Shown in pieces: positions 1 through 6,615 of a stretch of DNA of 11,548 nt. Where the stretch lies: assembly GCA_016776705.1 (NCBI GenBank), contig JADHSW010000083.1, positions 1-11,548 on the forward strand, given 5' to 3'. The notes beneath the pieces are model-generated. The model did not search any database. It saw only the letters and a list, made by a program, of their open reading frames with translations, and was not told the DNA's origin. The translations under genes were made by a program, and so were the position numbers. The stretch is from Rhodospirillales bacterium (GTDB taxonomy: Bacteria > Pseudomonadota > Alphaproteobacteria > Rhodospirillales > JABHCV01). Every line of letters starts with the position of its first letter. The stretch's first letter is position 1.

Positions 1-679
1 TTCCCTGACCAAATTTCTGGGAGGGCATGGCATCGCCATCGGCGGCGCAATCATCGATAGTGGAAAGTTCGACTGGCAGGCATCCGGCAAGTTCCCCAAT
101 CTGACAGAACCCTACCCGGGCTACCATGACTTGAACTTCGCCGACGAATTCGGCACCCAGGCACTGCTGACCAGAATGCGCGCCGAAGGTATGATGAACT
201 TTGGCGCCTGCATGAGCCCTACCAACGCATTTCACATATTGCAGGGGATAGAGACCCTGCCCCTGCGCATGCAAAAACATGGCTCAAACGCACAGGTCGT
301 CGCCGAGTTCCTTGAAAACTCTGACGAAGTTGAATGGGTCAATTATCCCGGCCTTAAATCCCATAAGGATTACGAGTTGGCTCAACGCCTGCTGCCAAAA
401 GGTTGCGGTTCAATCCTGAGTTTCGGTTTAAAAGGCGGGCGCGCTGCGGGCAAGAAGTTCATCGAGTCTGTAAAACTGGCATCCCATCTCGCAAATATCG
501 GTGACGCCAAAACCCTGGTCATTCATCCGGCAAGCACCACCCATCAGCAAATGACCGCAGAAGCCCTTGCGGCAGCAGGCATTGGTGAAGGCATGGTTCG
601 TCTCTCTGTCGGCCTGGAAGATTCCGGCGACATCATCAGCGATTTGAAACAGGCCATACGCGCCTCGCAGAAGGTTTAA
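1..679 (+). CDS. metY: O-acetylhomoserine sulfhydrylase (aminocarboxypropyltransferase), 3' part
   Basis: The reading frame is open from base 2 and ends at TAA 677-679, giving about 225 C-terminal residues; family members are about 430 aa, so roughly half is missing at the window edge. The first visible residues are SLTKFLGGHG, the PLP-lysine signature of the Cys/Met-metabolism PLP family (lysine codon at 11-13). Further family hallmarks are the PYPGYHDLNF stretch, FGACMSPTNAF, GIETLPLRMQKH, the late GDAKTLVIHPASTTHQQM block and the C-terminal VRLSVGLED. MetY enzymes make homocysteine from O-acetylhomoserine and sulfide in the cytoplasm (established for the family). The TTG at 131 is internal and not a start. 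The hydrolase gene follows after 5 nt, so the two are probably co-transcribed. Cystathionine gamma-synthase is less likely because the spacing of these blocks is MetY-like. Confidence 0.93.
   Translation, partial: SLTKFLGGHGIAIGGAIIDSGKFDWQASGKFPNLTEPYPGYHDLNFADEFGTQALLTRMRAEGMMNFGACMSPTNAFHILQGIETLPLRMQKHGSNAQVVAEFLENSDEVEWVNYPGLKSHKDYELAQRLLPKGCGSILSFGLKGGRAAGKKFIESVKLASHLANIGDAKTLVIHPASTTHQQMTAEALAAAGIGEGMVRLSVGLEDSGDIISDLKQAIRASQKV
669..674 (+). promoter_or_regulatory. Shine-Dalgarno for the alpha/beta hydrolase
   Basis: AGAAGG lies in the last codons of metY, 10 nt before the ATG at 685. It supports that start and suggests that translation of the hydrolase is coupled to metY. Confidence 0.55.
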
Positions 680-684
680 TAAAT

Positions 685-1476
685 ATGGACTTCATCGTAG
701 ACGGTTTGAAAACACATGTTGCCACCGGCGGCAGGGACGCCCGGGACGGTGAGCCCGTAGTTATTCTGATCCACGGCGCAGGCATGGACCGCACTGTATG
801 GCAGTACCAGAACCGCAACATAGCCTACAGGGAACGTCGCGTTCTGGCTATTGATCTGCCTGGACATGGCCGCTCTGAAGGAACACCGCCCAAATCAATT
901 TCCGGTATGGCCGACTGGATCATCCGTTTCATGGATGCCGCCAACGTTTCGGCGGCCATTCTGATTGGTCATTCCATGGGAGCGTTGGTCGCCCTTGAAA
1001 CGGCGGCGCGTTATCCTGAAAGGATCGAAAAACTTGTGTTGATGGGCGTTGCTGAAACCATGCCGGTCCACCCGGACCTGTTGGCTGCGGCTGAAGCAAA
1101 CCAGCCCCTGGCGCCGGAATTGATTGTCTTTTGGGGAGTCGGGGAACGATCACAAATTGGCGGACACCCGAACCCGGGATTTTGCGTTCAAGGCGCCAGC
1201 GAGGCGCTGTTGAAGCTCTCTGGCGATGGCATGATCGCCAACGATTTGAGCGCCTGCAACGATTACAAGGACGCCATGCAATCGGCTAAAAAGGTCTTGT
1301 GCCCGACCCTGTTTGTCCTTGCCCGCGACGACAAAATGACACCGCCTGAAAAAGGACTGGCGCTGGCTGAAAATATCGCTGATTCCAGAAGCGTCGTCAT
1401 CGAGGAGTCCGGCCACATGATGATGGCCGAAACTCCCAATCAGGTCTTTGATGCGCTTAAGGGGTTTGTTTTTTAA
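685..1476 (+). CDS. alpha/beta hydrolase
   Basis: This 263-aa protein has the alpha/beta-hydrolase fold signatures in order: oxyanion strand VILIHGAG (residues 26-33), DLPGHGRS (57-64), the nucleophile elbow GHSMG with Ser97, an acid candidate in LARDDKMTP (Asp215 or Asp216), and the catalytic His in ESGHMMMAE (His244). There is no signal peptide, so it should be cytoplasmic. The substrate cannot be read from the sequence. Its position 5 nt after metY suggests a link to homocysteine or sulfur metabolism, but it is much shorter than MetX homoserine acetyltransferases (about 370 aa) and is not an obvious MetX. An esterase, a lipase-like enzyme or a C-C hydrolase are all possible. Its 3' end overlaps the opposing aminotransferase gene by 20 bp. 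Confidence 0.88.
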   Translation: MDFIVDGLKTHVATGGRDARDGEPVVILIHGAGMDRTVWQYQNRNIAYRERRVLAIDLPGHGRSEGTPPKSISGMADWIIRFMDAANVSAAILIGHSMGALVALETAARYPERIEKLVLMGVAETMPVHPDLLAAAEANQPLAPELIVFWGVGERSQIGGHPNPGFCVQGASEALLKLSGDGMIANDLSACNDYKDAMQSAKKVLCPTLFVLARDDKMTPPEKGLALAENIADSRSVVIEESGHMMMAETPNQVFDALKGFVF

Positions 1477-2719
1477 TCGATTGCATGGCGTCAAGAAACT
1501 GAGCCACTTCCTGCTCCGTGTTGTAGTGGCACATGGACACCCGGACACAGTCATCCATCTTCAGTGGTTTGAGGATATTACCAGAGAACAGGTCATCCTT
1601 TCGCACATGCACACGAATGCCCTTCTCGCGCAAGGCGCTGACCACGTCTACAGCCAACATGTTATCAACGCTTAAAGACACCAATCCTTCGCGCAGGGGG
1701 TTGTCGATGCCACCGATAACGCTCACCTCGGACATCGCCGCCAGACCATCCTGGCCACCCACACCATACAACATGGCATCGGTCAGATCTTTTTCGTGTT
1801 GATGGATAGCCTTGCCTGCCGCCACAATCCTTTCGCGACGATCCGTGGACGATGTGAAATTACCACCCAGCCAATCGAAGTACCTGACCACTTCGGAAAA
1901 AGTTGCGTAGGACGCCGTGTCCCGGGTGCCTAAATCCCATTGATCTACGGCCGAGCCAATCAGACGGTCATGAGGCAGAATCCCCATACGCTCAGACACC
2001 CAGGCGATACCGTAGCCGTGGCGAGAGAACACCTTGTAAGGCGATATGGCGTAGGCGTCGATGCCGTAGGAATCTATGTCCAAACCGCCATGTGCCGCAT
2101 GCTGGATGCCATCGACAATGATATAACATTCTGGTGATACATCCCGGATCAGCTTTGCTATTCCCGCAACGTCGACCGCCATGCCGGTCACCGGCGAGGT
2201 ATGCAGGATCGTCGCTACCCGGGTTTCACTGGTCACAAAGGGGCGGTAATCGTCAGCAGTTACCGTCCCGGTTTGCGAATTATGGGTAACGCTGACAAAA
2301 TTCCGACCGGCGATCTTCGACCAGCGGGCGCAGGCACTGACTGAGGCCGGATGTTCCAGGGTGCTGCCCACAACATCGCCCCCGGCGGGCGCTTCCAACA
2401 CGGCGACACTGATCAACCTGAACAATAATTCTGTGCCGCTTTCACCAACAAATACCGGCCCCTTAGCCGCACCTAAAAAACTGCGAATATCCGCCTTTGC
2501 TTCGTTGATGATCCTTACGAGTTCATGGGAGGCCGGGTTGTCGCGGCCCTGATTGTCCGGGATCGCAGCAAGTTCCGTCGAGCGTTCGACCACGGATTTA
2601 AGGGTTAGCGCGCCACCTGCATTTTCAAAAAAAACTCGAGGTCCCTGGTAGGGGCAGTGATCGACATGCTGAAAACGATTACGAATTTCGTCAATTAATC
2701 CATCATTGTTCTTAAACAA
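1457..2719 (-). CDS. class V aminotransferase-fold PLP enzyme, cysteine desulfurase-like (VC1184-type)
   Basis: This 420-aa enzyme has class V features: FFENAGGA near the N-terminus (30-37), GESGTELLFRL (92-102), EHPAS with the ring-stacking His123, the PLP-pyridine aspartate in VDGIQHAAHG (Asp203, Gln206), and the Schiff-base lysine in AISPYKVFSRHG (Lys229). The C-terminal VRVSMCHYNTEQEV (392-405) resembles the VC1184 subfamily of desulfurase-like proteins. Group I and II desulfurases carry a catalytic Cys in a C-terminal loop. Here the equivalent stretch, HVRKDDLFSGNILKPL (371-386), has no Cys, so persulfide-forming desulfurase activity is doubtful. The start is TTG at 2719, supported by AGGA 8 nt upstream; no ATG lies nearby in frame. 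It lies 84 nt after the EamA gene on the same strand. The reaction is unknown; a lyase, epimerase or aminotransferase is possible. Confidence 0.87.
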   Translation of the reverse strand: MFKNNDGLIDEIRNRFQHVDHCPYQGPRVFFENAGGALTLKSVVERSTELAAIPDNQGRDNPASHELVRIINEAKADIRSFLGAAKGPVFVGESGTELLFRLISVAVLEAPAGGDVVGSTLEHPASVSACARWSKIAGRNFVSVTHNSQTGTVTADDYRPFVTSETRVATILHTSPVTGMAVDVAGIAKLIRDVSPECYIIVDGIQHAAHGGLDIDSYGIDAYAISPYKVFSRHGYGIAWVSERMGILPHDRLIGSAVDQWDLGTRDTASYATFSEVVRYFDWLGGNFTSSTDRRERIVAAGKAIHQHEKDLTDAMLYGVGGQDGLAAMSEVSVIGGIDNPLREGLVSLSVDNMLAVDVVSALREKGIRVHVRKDDLFSGNILKPLKMDDCVRVSMCHYNTEQEVAQFLDAMQSIKKQTP

Positions 2720-2727
2720 AATTCTGG

Positions 2728-2731
2728 TCCT
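2728..2731 (-). promoter_or_regulatory. Shine-Dalgarno deciding the TTG start
   Basis: On the minus strand AGGA sits 8 nt before TTG at 2719, which is why this rare start is preferred for the class V enzyme. It overlaps the candidate -10 box of the promoter just upstream, so the two signals may serve different transcripts. Confidence 0.5.
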
Positions 2732-2759
2732 ATAAGTTAGAATTGCGGGTTTGTGTCAA
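2729..2759 (-). promoter_or_regulatory. candidate promoter of the class V enzyme
   Basis: Reading the minus strand, a perfect TTGACA (2759-2754) is followed after 19 nt by TATAGG (2734-2729); an 18-nt spacing would give TTATAG. The spacer is longer than ideal. Transcription would begin around 2722, only a few bases before the TTG start and after the Shine-Dalgarno. Confidence 0.33.
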
Positions 2760-2803
2760 GAATATCCCGTTAAAAGATGCGCCAAACATTATTCGTTTCA
2801 GGG

Positions 2804-3679
2804 TCACCATTTACGTGTCGCAATAAACACCCCAAATCCTGCGAGGCCCAGGCCAACCCACGCAAGTGGCGGCATCAGTTCGCCAAGAAGCGCCCATGCA
2901 ATCAACGCGGCGAGCGGAGGCACGAGGAATAACAGTGTAGAGACCTTACTGACTTCCCCTTCCCTGATCATGGCCAGCAACAAGCCTACTGCAATCACTG
3001 AATTTCCAACTACCAGATACGCCAGTGCCCCGGCAAAATTCCATGTCCAATCTACTTGCCCGCTCTCCAGCGCCAACATGAACGGAAGAATGCCCAACAG
3101 GCCCGCCGCATATCCAATCAAATTGGCCGTAACCGGATGATGGGTAAGACCAAATCGATTTTCCCAAAGCGTTGCCAATACTATTCCCGCCAGGCCCAGG
3201 GCTGCATAGAAAAACCCCAACATCGACGGAGCGTCAATTTCTGAACGAACAATAATAACCGTAGCTGTTCCGGCAAGGGCCAGGAACAAGCCAAACCACT
3301 GTCGCCAACTGGTCTTTTCGTTATTCCACGTTGGTGCAATGAGAGCCACAAGTATGGGCTGAAGAGACATCAATAAAGCAGCAGTCCCCGCTGCAATCCC
3401 ATTCATGAAGGCAATGTAGATCATGCCAAAATATAGGGTTTGCATAAAAAATCCGACGATTGCCAGATGCGCCCAATCAGCACGGGTTTTGGGTAATGGC
3501 GGACGCAATACCAAAAACAGAACGCCCATAATGGCTATTACCAAGGAATAGCGAAGAACCAGTAACGTCAGCGGCGGGGAGTACTGCAGGCCTATCTTGG
3601 CCACAGCATAACCGCCAGCCCAAAGGAGCAAAAAAATTACCGGCGCTAGAATTAGCCACAACGGGCGGCGAGATTGCAT
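2804..3679 (-). CDS. EamA-family (drug/metabolite transporter superfamily) exporter
   Basis: This 291-aa protein is almost wholly hydrophobic, with about ten predicted membrane helices arranged as two EamA repeats (roughly residues 8-140 and 150-288). The N-terminal LLWAGGYAVAKIGLQYSPP followed by LLVLRYSLV is typical of the family's first repeat. The second repeat has AALGLAGIVLATLWENRFG and the end has a LGELMPPLAWVGLGLAGFGVFIA stretch. Members are inner-membrane permeases that export amino acids, metabolites or drugs; the substrate here cannot be inferred. The start is ATG 3679-3677 with only a weak Shine-Dalgarno. It lies 55 nt after mobA but has its own candidate promoter with a perfect -10, so it is probably transcribed partly on its own. 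Nothing ties it to molybdenum cofactor. Confidence 0.9.
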   Translation of the reverse strand: MQSRRPLWLILAPVIFLLLWAGGYAVAKIGLQYSPPLTLLVLRYSLVIAIMGVLFLVLRPPLPKTRADWAHLAIVGFFMQTLYFGMIYIAFMNGIAAGTAALLMSLQPILVALIAPTWNNEKTSWRQWFGLFLALAGTATVIIVRSEIDAPSMLGFFYAALGLAGIVLATLWENRFGLTHHPVTANLIGYAAGLLGILPFMLALESGQVDWTWNFAGALAYLVVGNSVIAVGLLLAMIREGEVSKVSTLLFLVPPLAALIAWALLGELMPPLAWVGLGLAGFGVFIATRKW

Positions 3680-3737
3680 AAAAATTACTTACAGTATGAA
3701 TTATATAAAAAGTAACGCCGGTTTTAAAATTTACTTA
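3680..3737. repeat. short direct repeat flanking the mobA-eamA gap
   Basis: AAAAATTACTTA (3680-3691) and AAAATTTACTTA (3726-3737) match at 11 of 12 positions and sit at the two edges of the 55-nt gap, the second covering the mobA stop codon. The stretch is AT-rich, so this may be chance. Confidence 0.3.
3700..3728 (-). promoter_or_regulatory. candidate promoter of the EamA gene
   Basis: On the minus strand TTTAAA (3728-3723) is followed after exactly 17 nt by a consensus TATAAT (3705-3700). The predicted start near 3693 leaves a leader of about 14 nt before ATG 3679. It is the best -10 match in the window, although the gap is AT-rich. Confidence 0.45.
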
Positions 3738-4364
3738 TACAGGCAATGACTTAACCAGCAAAATTTCAGCCTGTTCCATGTCTTCCGGCCGATTGATGTT
3801 GAAGAATGGATCAAAGGGATCAACGGGCCAGTCTACGTGAACGATATTGTATCGGACTGTCCAGCGGTCGATTTTTCGCATATCTTCTTCGATCATCGCC
3901 TGGCGTAAGTCTTCGGCAAGGCTGAGCGACCATAACGCAAATACAGGGTGTGCCCTGTGGTCGGAGCGGGCACAGGAAATTTCGGCACCCAGCCCTTTTG
4001 CTGAAGCAAGCAGACTATCTACCAGATCGTCTGGGAAAAACGGGGCGTCCGTTGGGAAGGTGACTATCCACTGGGCATCGGGCACGTTTTCTTTCGCCCA
4101 TTCCATACCTGTCAACACACCGGCCAGGGGTCCGGCAAATCCATCAATGACATCAGCAACCACAGGAAGTTCGAATTCATCAAAGCGCGACGGATCACCC
4201 GCAGCATTGATGATAAGCGGGCTAACCTGTTGGCGGGCATTTTCAATGCTGTGGGCCAACAGGGATTTACCGGCCAATTGCTGCAGGCATTTGTCGCCCC
4301 CGCCCATTCGTCGGGCCAGTCCACCGGCCAGCAGGACGCCAACGACTTTATTCGTTTCTTTCAT
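3735..4364 (-). CDS. mobA: molybdenum cofactor guanylyltransferase MobA
   Basis: The 209-aa protein shows the nucleotidyltransferase P-loop-like signature LAGGLARRMGGGDK (12-25, with Lys25), the ADVIDGFAGPLAG block (70-82), the metal-binding PTDAPFFP (104-111, Asp106), HPVFALW (139-145) and the C-terminal FFNINRPEDM (187-196), all as expected for MobA, which is usually about 190-210 aa. MobA transfers GMP from GTP to molybdopterin-Mo to form the bis-MGD cofactor of DMSO-reductase-family enzymes such as formate dehydrogenase. Its ATG (4364-4362) overlaps the fdhD stop as TAATG, with GAAG a few bases upstream, so translation is probably coupled to fdhD. The related MocA cytidylyltransferase is less likely given the FNINRPED ending and the fdhD context. 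Confidence 0.95.
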   Translation of the reverse strand: MKETNKVVGVLLAGGLARRMGGGDKCLQQLAGKSLLAHSIENARQQVSPLIINAAGDPSRFDEFELPVVADVIDGFAGPLAGVLTGMEWAKENVPDAQWIVTFPTDAPFFPDDLVDSLLASAKGLGAEISCARSDHRAHPVFALWSLSLAEDLRQAMIEEDMRKIDRWTVRYNIVHVDWPVDPFDPFFNINRPEDMEQAEILLVKSLPV

Positions 4365-5197
4365 TATTCTTCGTCACCCGCTTCCAGATCACTGACGATG
4401 CGTTCCTGTCCCGCAAGGGCGATAAACCGGCGCCCCCTGGCGCGCCCGATCAACGTCAAGCCAACCTGCCTGGCTAGTTCCACACCCCAGGCTGTGAAGC
4501 CGGAACGCGACACCAGAATTGGCACGCCCATCTGCACGGTTTTGATAACCATTTCACTTGTCAGCCTGCCGGTCGTGTAAAAGATTTTATCCTCGCCGGT
4601 CATATCATGCTTGTACATGTAGCCTGCGATCTTATCTACGGCGTTATGGCGACCAACATCTTCCATATACAAAAGCACGCGATCTTCCTGTGCCAGCGCA
4701 CAGCCATGGATCGCCCCGGCCTGAAGATAAAGACTGGGCGTGGTGTTGATTTTTTTGACCAGTGTCGCCAGCCACGAGGTCTTGATGGTCTGTCCTTTTG
4801 GCAAGGAAATGGTATCAAATTTTTCCATCACGTCGCCAAAAACGGTTCCTTGCGCGCACCCTGATGTGAGAGTTTTCTTCTTCACCTTTTCTTCAAACGT
4901 TGTCTTCATGGCCGTACGCACGACAATGCATTCGATATCTTCATCGTAATCGATGCTTGTGATTTTGTCGCCTTCGTGAAGCATGTTCTGGTTGAGCAGA
5001 TACCCCAGAGCCAGATATTCGGGATAGTCCCCAATCGTCATCATGGTGACGATTTCCTGACCATTAAGGAACAGGGTCAATGGCCGCTCAACCGTTACCG
5101 AAGTAACGATCGGATTCCCCTCATGGTCAACGCCTTCAACCCGCCGGGTCAGGCGCGGATCATCTGGATTGGGTGAAATCAGATATTCAGAGTCCAT
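4364..5197 (-). CDS. fdhD: formate dehydrogenase accessory sulfurtransferase FdhD
   Basis: This 277-aa protein has the FdhD landmarks: ERPLTLFLNGQEIVTMM (37-53), the active-site loop LTSGCAQGTVFGD (110-122), GAIHGCALA (161-169), the signature EDVGRHNAVDKI (179-190) and TTGRLTSEMV (208-217). FdhD passes sulfur from a cysteine desulfurase (IscS in E. coli) to the bis-MGD cofactor before it enters formate dehydrogenase. The active loop has a single cysteine, Cys114; the second cysteine of the CxxC pair known from E. coli is absent. The start is ATG 5197-5195; no Shine-Dalgarno is visible, but a TTGATT/AATATA promoter ends 6 nt before the ATG. It overlaps mobA by one base. No formate dehydrogenase subunit lies in the window. 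Confidence 0.96.
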   Translation of the reverse strand: MDSEYLISPNPDDPRLTRRVEGVDHEGNPIVTSVTVERPLTLFLNGQEIVTMMTIGDYPEYLALGYLLNQNMLHEGDKITSIDYDEDIECIVVRTAMKTTFEEKVKKKTLTSGCAQGTVFGDVMEKFDTISLPKGQTIKTSWLATLVKKINTTPSLYLQAGAIHGCALAQEDRVLLYMEDVGRHNAVDKIAGYMYKHDMTGEDKIFYTTGRLTSEMVIKTVQMGVPILVSRSGFTAWGVELARQVGLTLIGRARGRRFIALAGQERIVSDLEAGDEE

Positions 5198-5203
5198 GTA
5201 TCT

Positions 5204-5232
5204 TATATTCTGCTACTTGGGTGGCGAATCAA
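5204..5232 (-). promoter_or_regulatory. candidate leaderless promoter of fdhD-mobA
   Basis: On the minus strand TTGATT (5232-5227), a 17-nt spacer and AATATA (5209-5204) place the predicted +1 on the A of the fdhD ATG. TATAAG at 5207-5202 is an alternative -10 with a 19-nt spacer. The -10 match is weak. Confidence 0.38.
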
Positions 5233-5233
5233 G

Positions 5234-5280
5234 CGACAATATTAATCACTTGAAGATAAACGACAATTGGTAACAATCAC
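5234..5280. repeat. two partial direct repeats between fdhD and the MFS gene
   Basis: CGACAAT occurs at 5234-5240 and 5261-5267. Each is followed by AATCAC (5244-5249 and 5275-5280), with gaps of 3 and 7 nt. They lie in the 86-bp divergent promoter region, around the MFS -35 and -10 boxes, and could bind a regulator. Confidence 0.35.
5250..5277 (+). promoter_or_regulatory. candidate leaderless promoter of the MFS gene
   Basis: TTGAAG (5250-5255), a 16-nt spacer and AACAAT (5272-5277) put the predicted +1 on the A of ATG 5284. The six bases before the ATG (CACCTT) are the opposite of a Shine-Dalgarno. Confidence 0.38.
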
Positions 5281-5283
5281 CTT

Positions 5284-6615
5284 ATGAGAAGTTCATCGAA
5301 TCCTTTTACACGTCTGCCCATATTTTACGGATGGATCGTTATTGCTGTCGCCTTTATCACCATGGCGATTGCGGTCAATGCGCGCACGGCTTTTTCGTTG
5401 CTGTTTCCGGCGATCCTGGATGAATTTCATTGGGATCGGGGTGTTATTGCGGGCGCTTTCTCCATAGGATTCGTCGCCTCAAGCGCCTTTACACCATTTA
5501 TGGGCTTCGCCATGGACCGTTGGGGGCCTCGTGTTGTTATCCCCATTGGCGCAATCATGGTCATTCTGGGCCTTTTAGGCGCAACGAACGTATCTTCACC
5601 CTTGGGATTCTACATCTATCTTGGTTTTTTGGTCATGAACGGCACCGTCGCCATGACTTATTTCTCCCATTCCATGTTCCTTCCCCACTGGTTTGTCAGG
5701 AAACGCGGACTGGCCATCGGCATAGCCTTTTCCGGTACTGGTATCGGATCAATCACTCTTTTGCCGTGGTTTCAGGAAGTTATTGATACCGCCGGATGGC
5801 GTGAAGCCTGTTTGGTTATTGCGGCGGTTGTCGCTATCATCATCCCCCTGGCCGCCTACTTTCAGCGCCAACGCCCACAGGAACTTGGATTGGAACCGGA
5901 TGGCGATGCCGGGGTCGGGTCTGAAAACGCAACGGTAAGGCCGGACCCAATTGTCGACGCGGAATGGGCCAATATTGACTGGACCCTTAAGCTTGCCATC
6001 AGAAAATCCCGTTTCTGGTGGGTGTTTGCAGCCTACTTCGCGGCCCTTTACGCATGGTATTCTGTTCTTGTGCACCAAACCGTTTATCTGGTCGAAACCG
6101 GTTTTGATAGCACCACCGCAGCAACGGCCCTGGGGCTGGTAGGGCTTTTCGGAATTATCGGGCAAATTGGCATCGGCGCGCTATCTGATCGAATAGGTAG
6201 GGAGTGGGCCTGGACTTTTTCTATGTGTGGCTATGTCGTATGTTATGCGTCCCTGCTGGCGCTTCCTGGCACTCCTTCCACCTTGCTGCTTTATCTGATG
6301 GTGGCGATGCAGGGACTTCTGGGTTTTGGACTTGCGGCCCTTTATGGCTCTGTCAGCGCCGAAATTTTTGCGGGACGCCGCTTCGCAAGCATTTTCGCCG
6401 TCTGCGGACTGGGGGGGAATATCGGCGCTGGTGTCGGACCCTGGCTAACCGGCTACATTTTCGACACCACTGGAAATTACCAGTTCGCTTTCCAGCTTTG
6501 CATCGTCATGTCTGTGATTTCAATTATTTGCATGTGGGTCGCGGCCCCAAGAATAGTCAGGCTGGTGGCTGGTCAAGCAGCACGGCGAGCCGCTAACTCT
6601 CCTGCAAGTCCCTGA
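5284..6615 (+). CDS. MFS transporter, monocarboxylate/oxalate-formate antiporter-like
   Basis: The 443-aa protein has about 12 membrane helices in two halves joined by a polar loop (roughly 193-240). Motif A appears as GFAMDRWGPR (74-83) and again in weaker form as GALSDRIGR (298-306). FYGWIVIAVAF at the N-terminus, the RQRPQELGLEPDG run after helix 6 (195-207), and a GLGGNIGAGVGPWLTGYIFD stretch (375-394) are typical of the MFS group that includes monocarboxylate and oxalate/formate-type permeases. It should sit in the inner membrane; the substrate is not certain. Divergence from fdhD makes formate or another small carboxylate a tempting guess, but this is inference only. The start at ATG 5284 lacks a Shine-Dalgarno. 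The 3' end overlaps dnaE by 23 bp tail-to-tail. Confidence 0.88.
   Translation: MRSSSNPFTRLPIFYGWIVIAVAFITMAIAVNARTAFSLLFPAILDEFHWDRGVIAGAFSIGFVASSAFTPFMGFAMDRWGPRVVIPIGAIMVILGLLGATNVSSPLGFYIYLGFLVMNGTVAMTYFSHSMFLPHWFVRKRGLAIGIAFSGTGIGSITLLPWFQEVIDTAGWREACLVIAAVVAIIIPLAAYFQRQRPQELGLEPDGDAGVGSENATVRPDPIVDAEWANIDWTLKLAIRKSRFWWVFAAYFAALYAWYSVLVHQTVYLVETGFDSTTAATALGLVGLFGIIGQIGIGALSDRIGREWAWTFSMCGYVVCYASLLALPGTPSTLLLYLMVAMQGLLGFGLAALYGSVSAEIFAGRRFASIFAVCGLGGNIGAGVGPWLTGYIFDTTGNYQFAFQLCIVMSVISIICMWVAAPRIVRLVAGQAARRAANSPASP

Noticed and set aside
131..679. TTG at 131 as the start of a complete gene
   Set aside because: The frame continues upstream to base 2 with the MetY PLP-lysine signature, so this is an internal codon of a truncated gene.
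1461..1475. T-rich run at the end of the hydrolase gene as a terminator
   Set aside because: No GC-rich inverted repeat precedes it; it lies within the last codons of the gene.
685..1476. MetX homoserine acetyltransferase as identity of the hydrolase
   Set aside because: At 263 aa it is far shorter than MetX, and only the general fold motifs match.
2751..3140. 129-codon plus-strand frame over the EamA gene
   Set aside because: Low-complexity composition rich in Ser, Thr, Pro and Ala, antisense to a clear membrane protein, with no supporting start signal.
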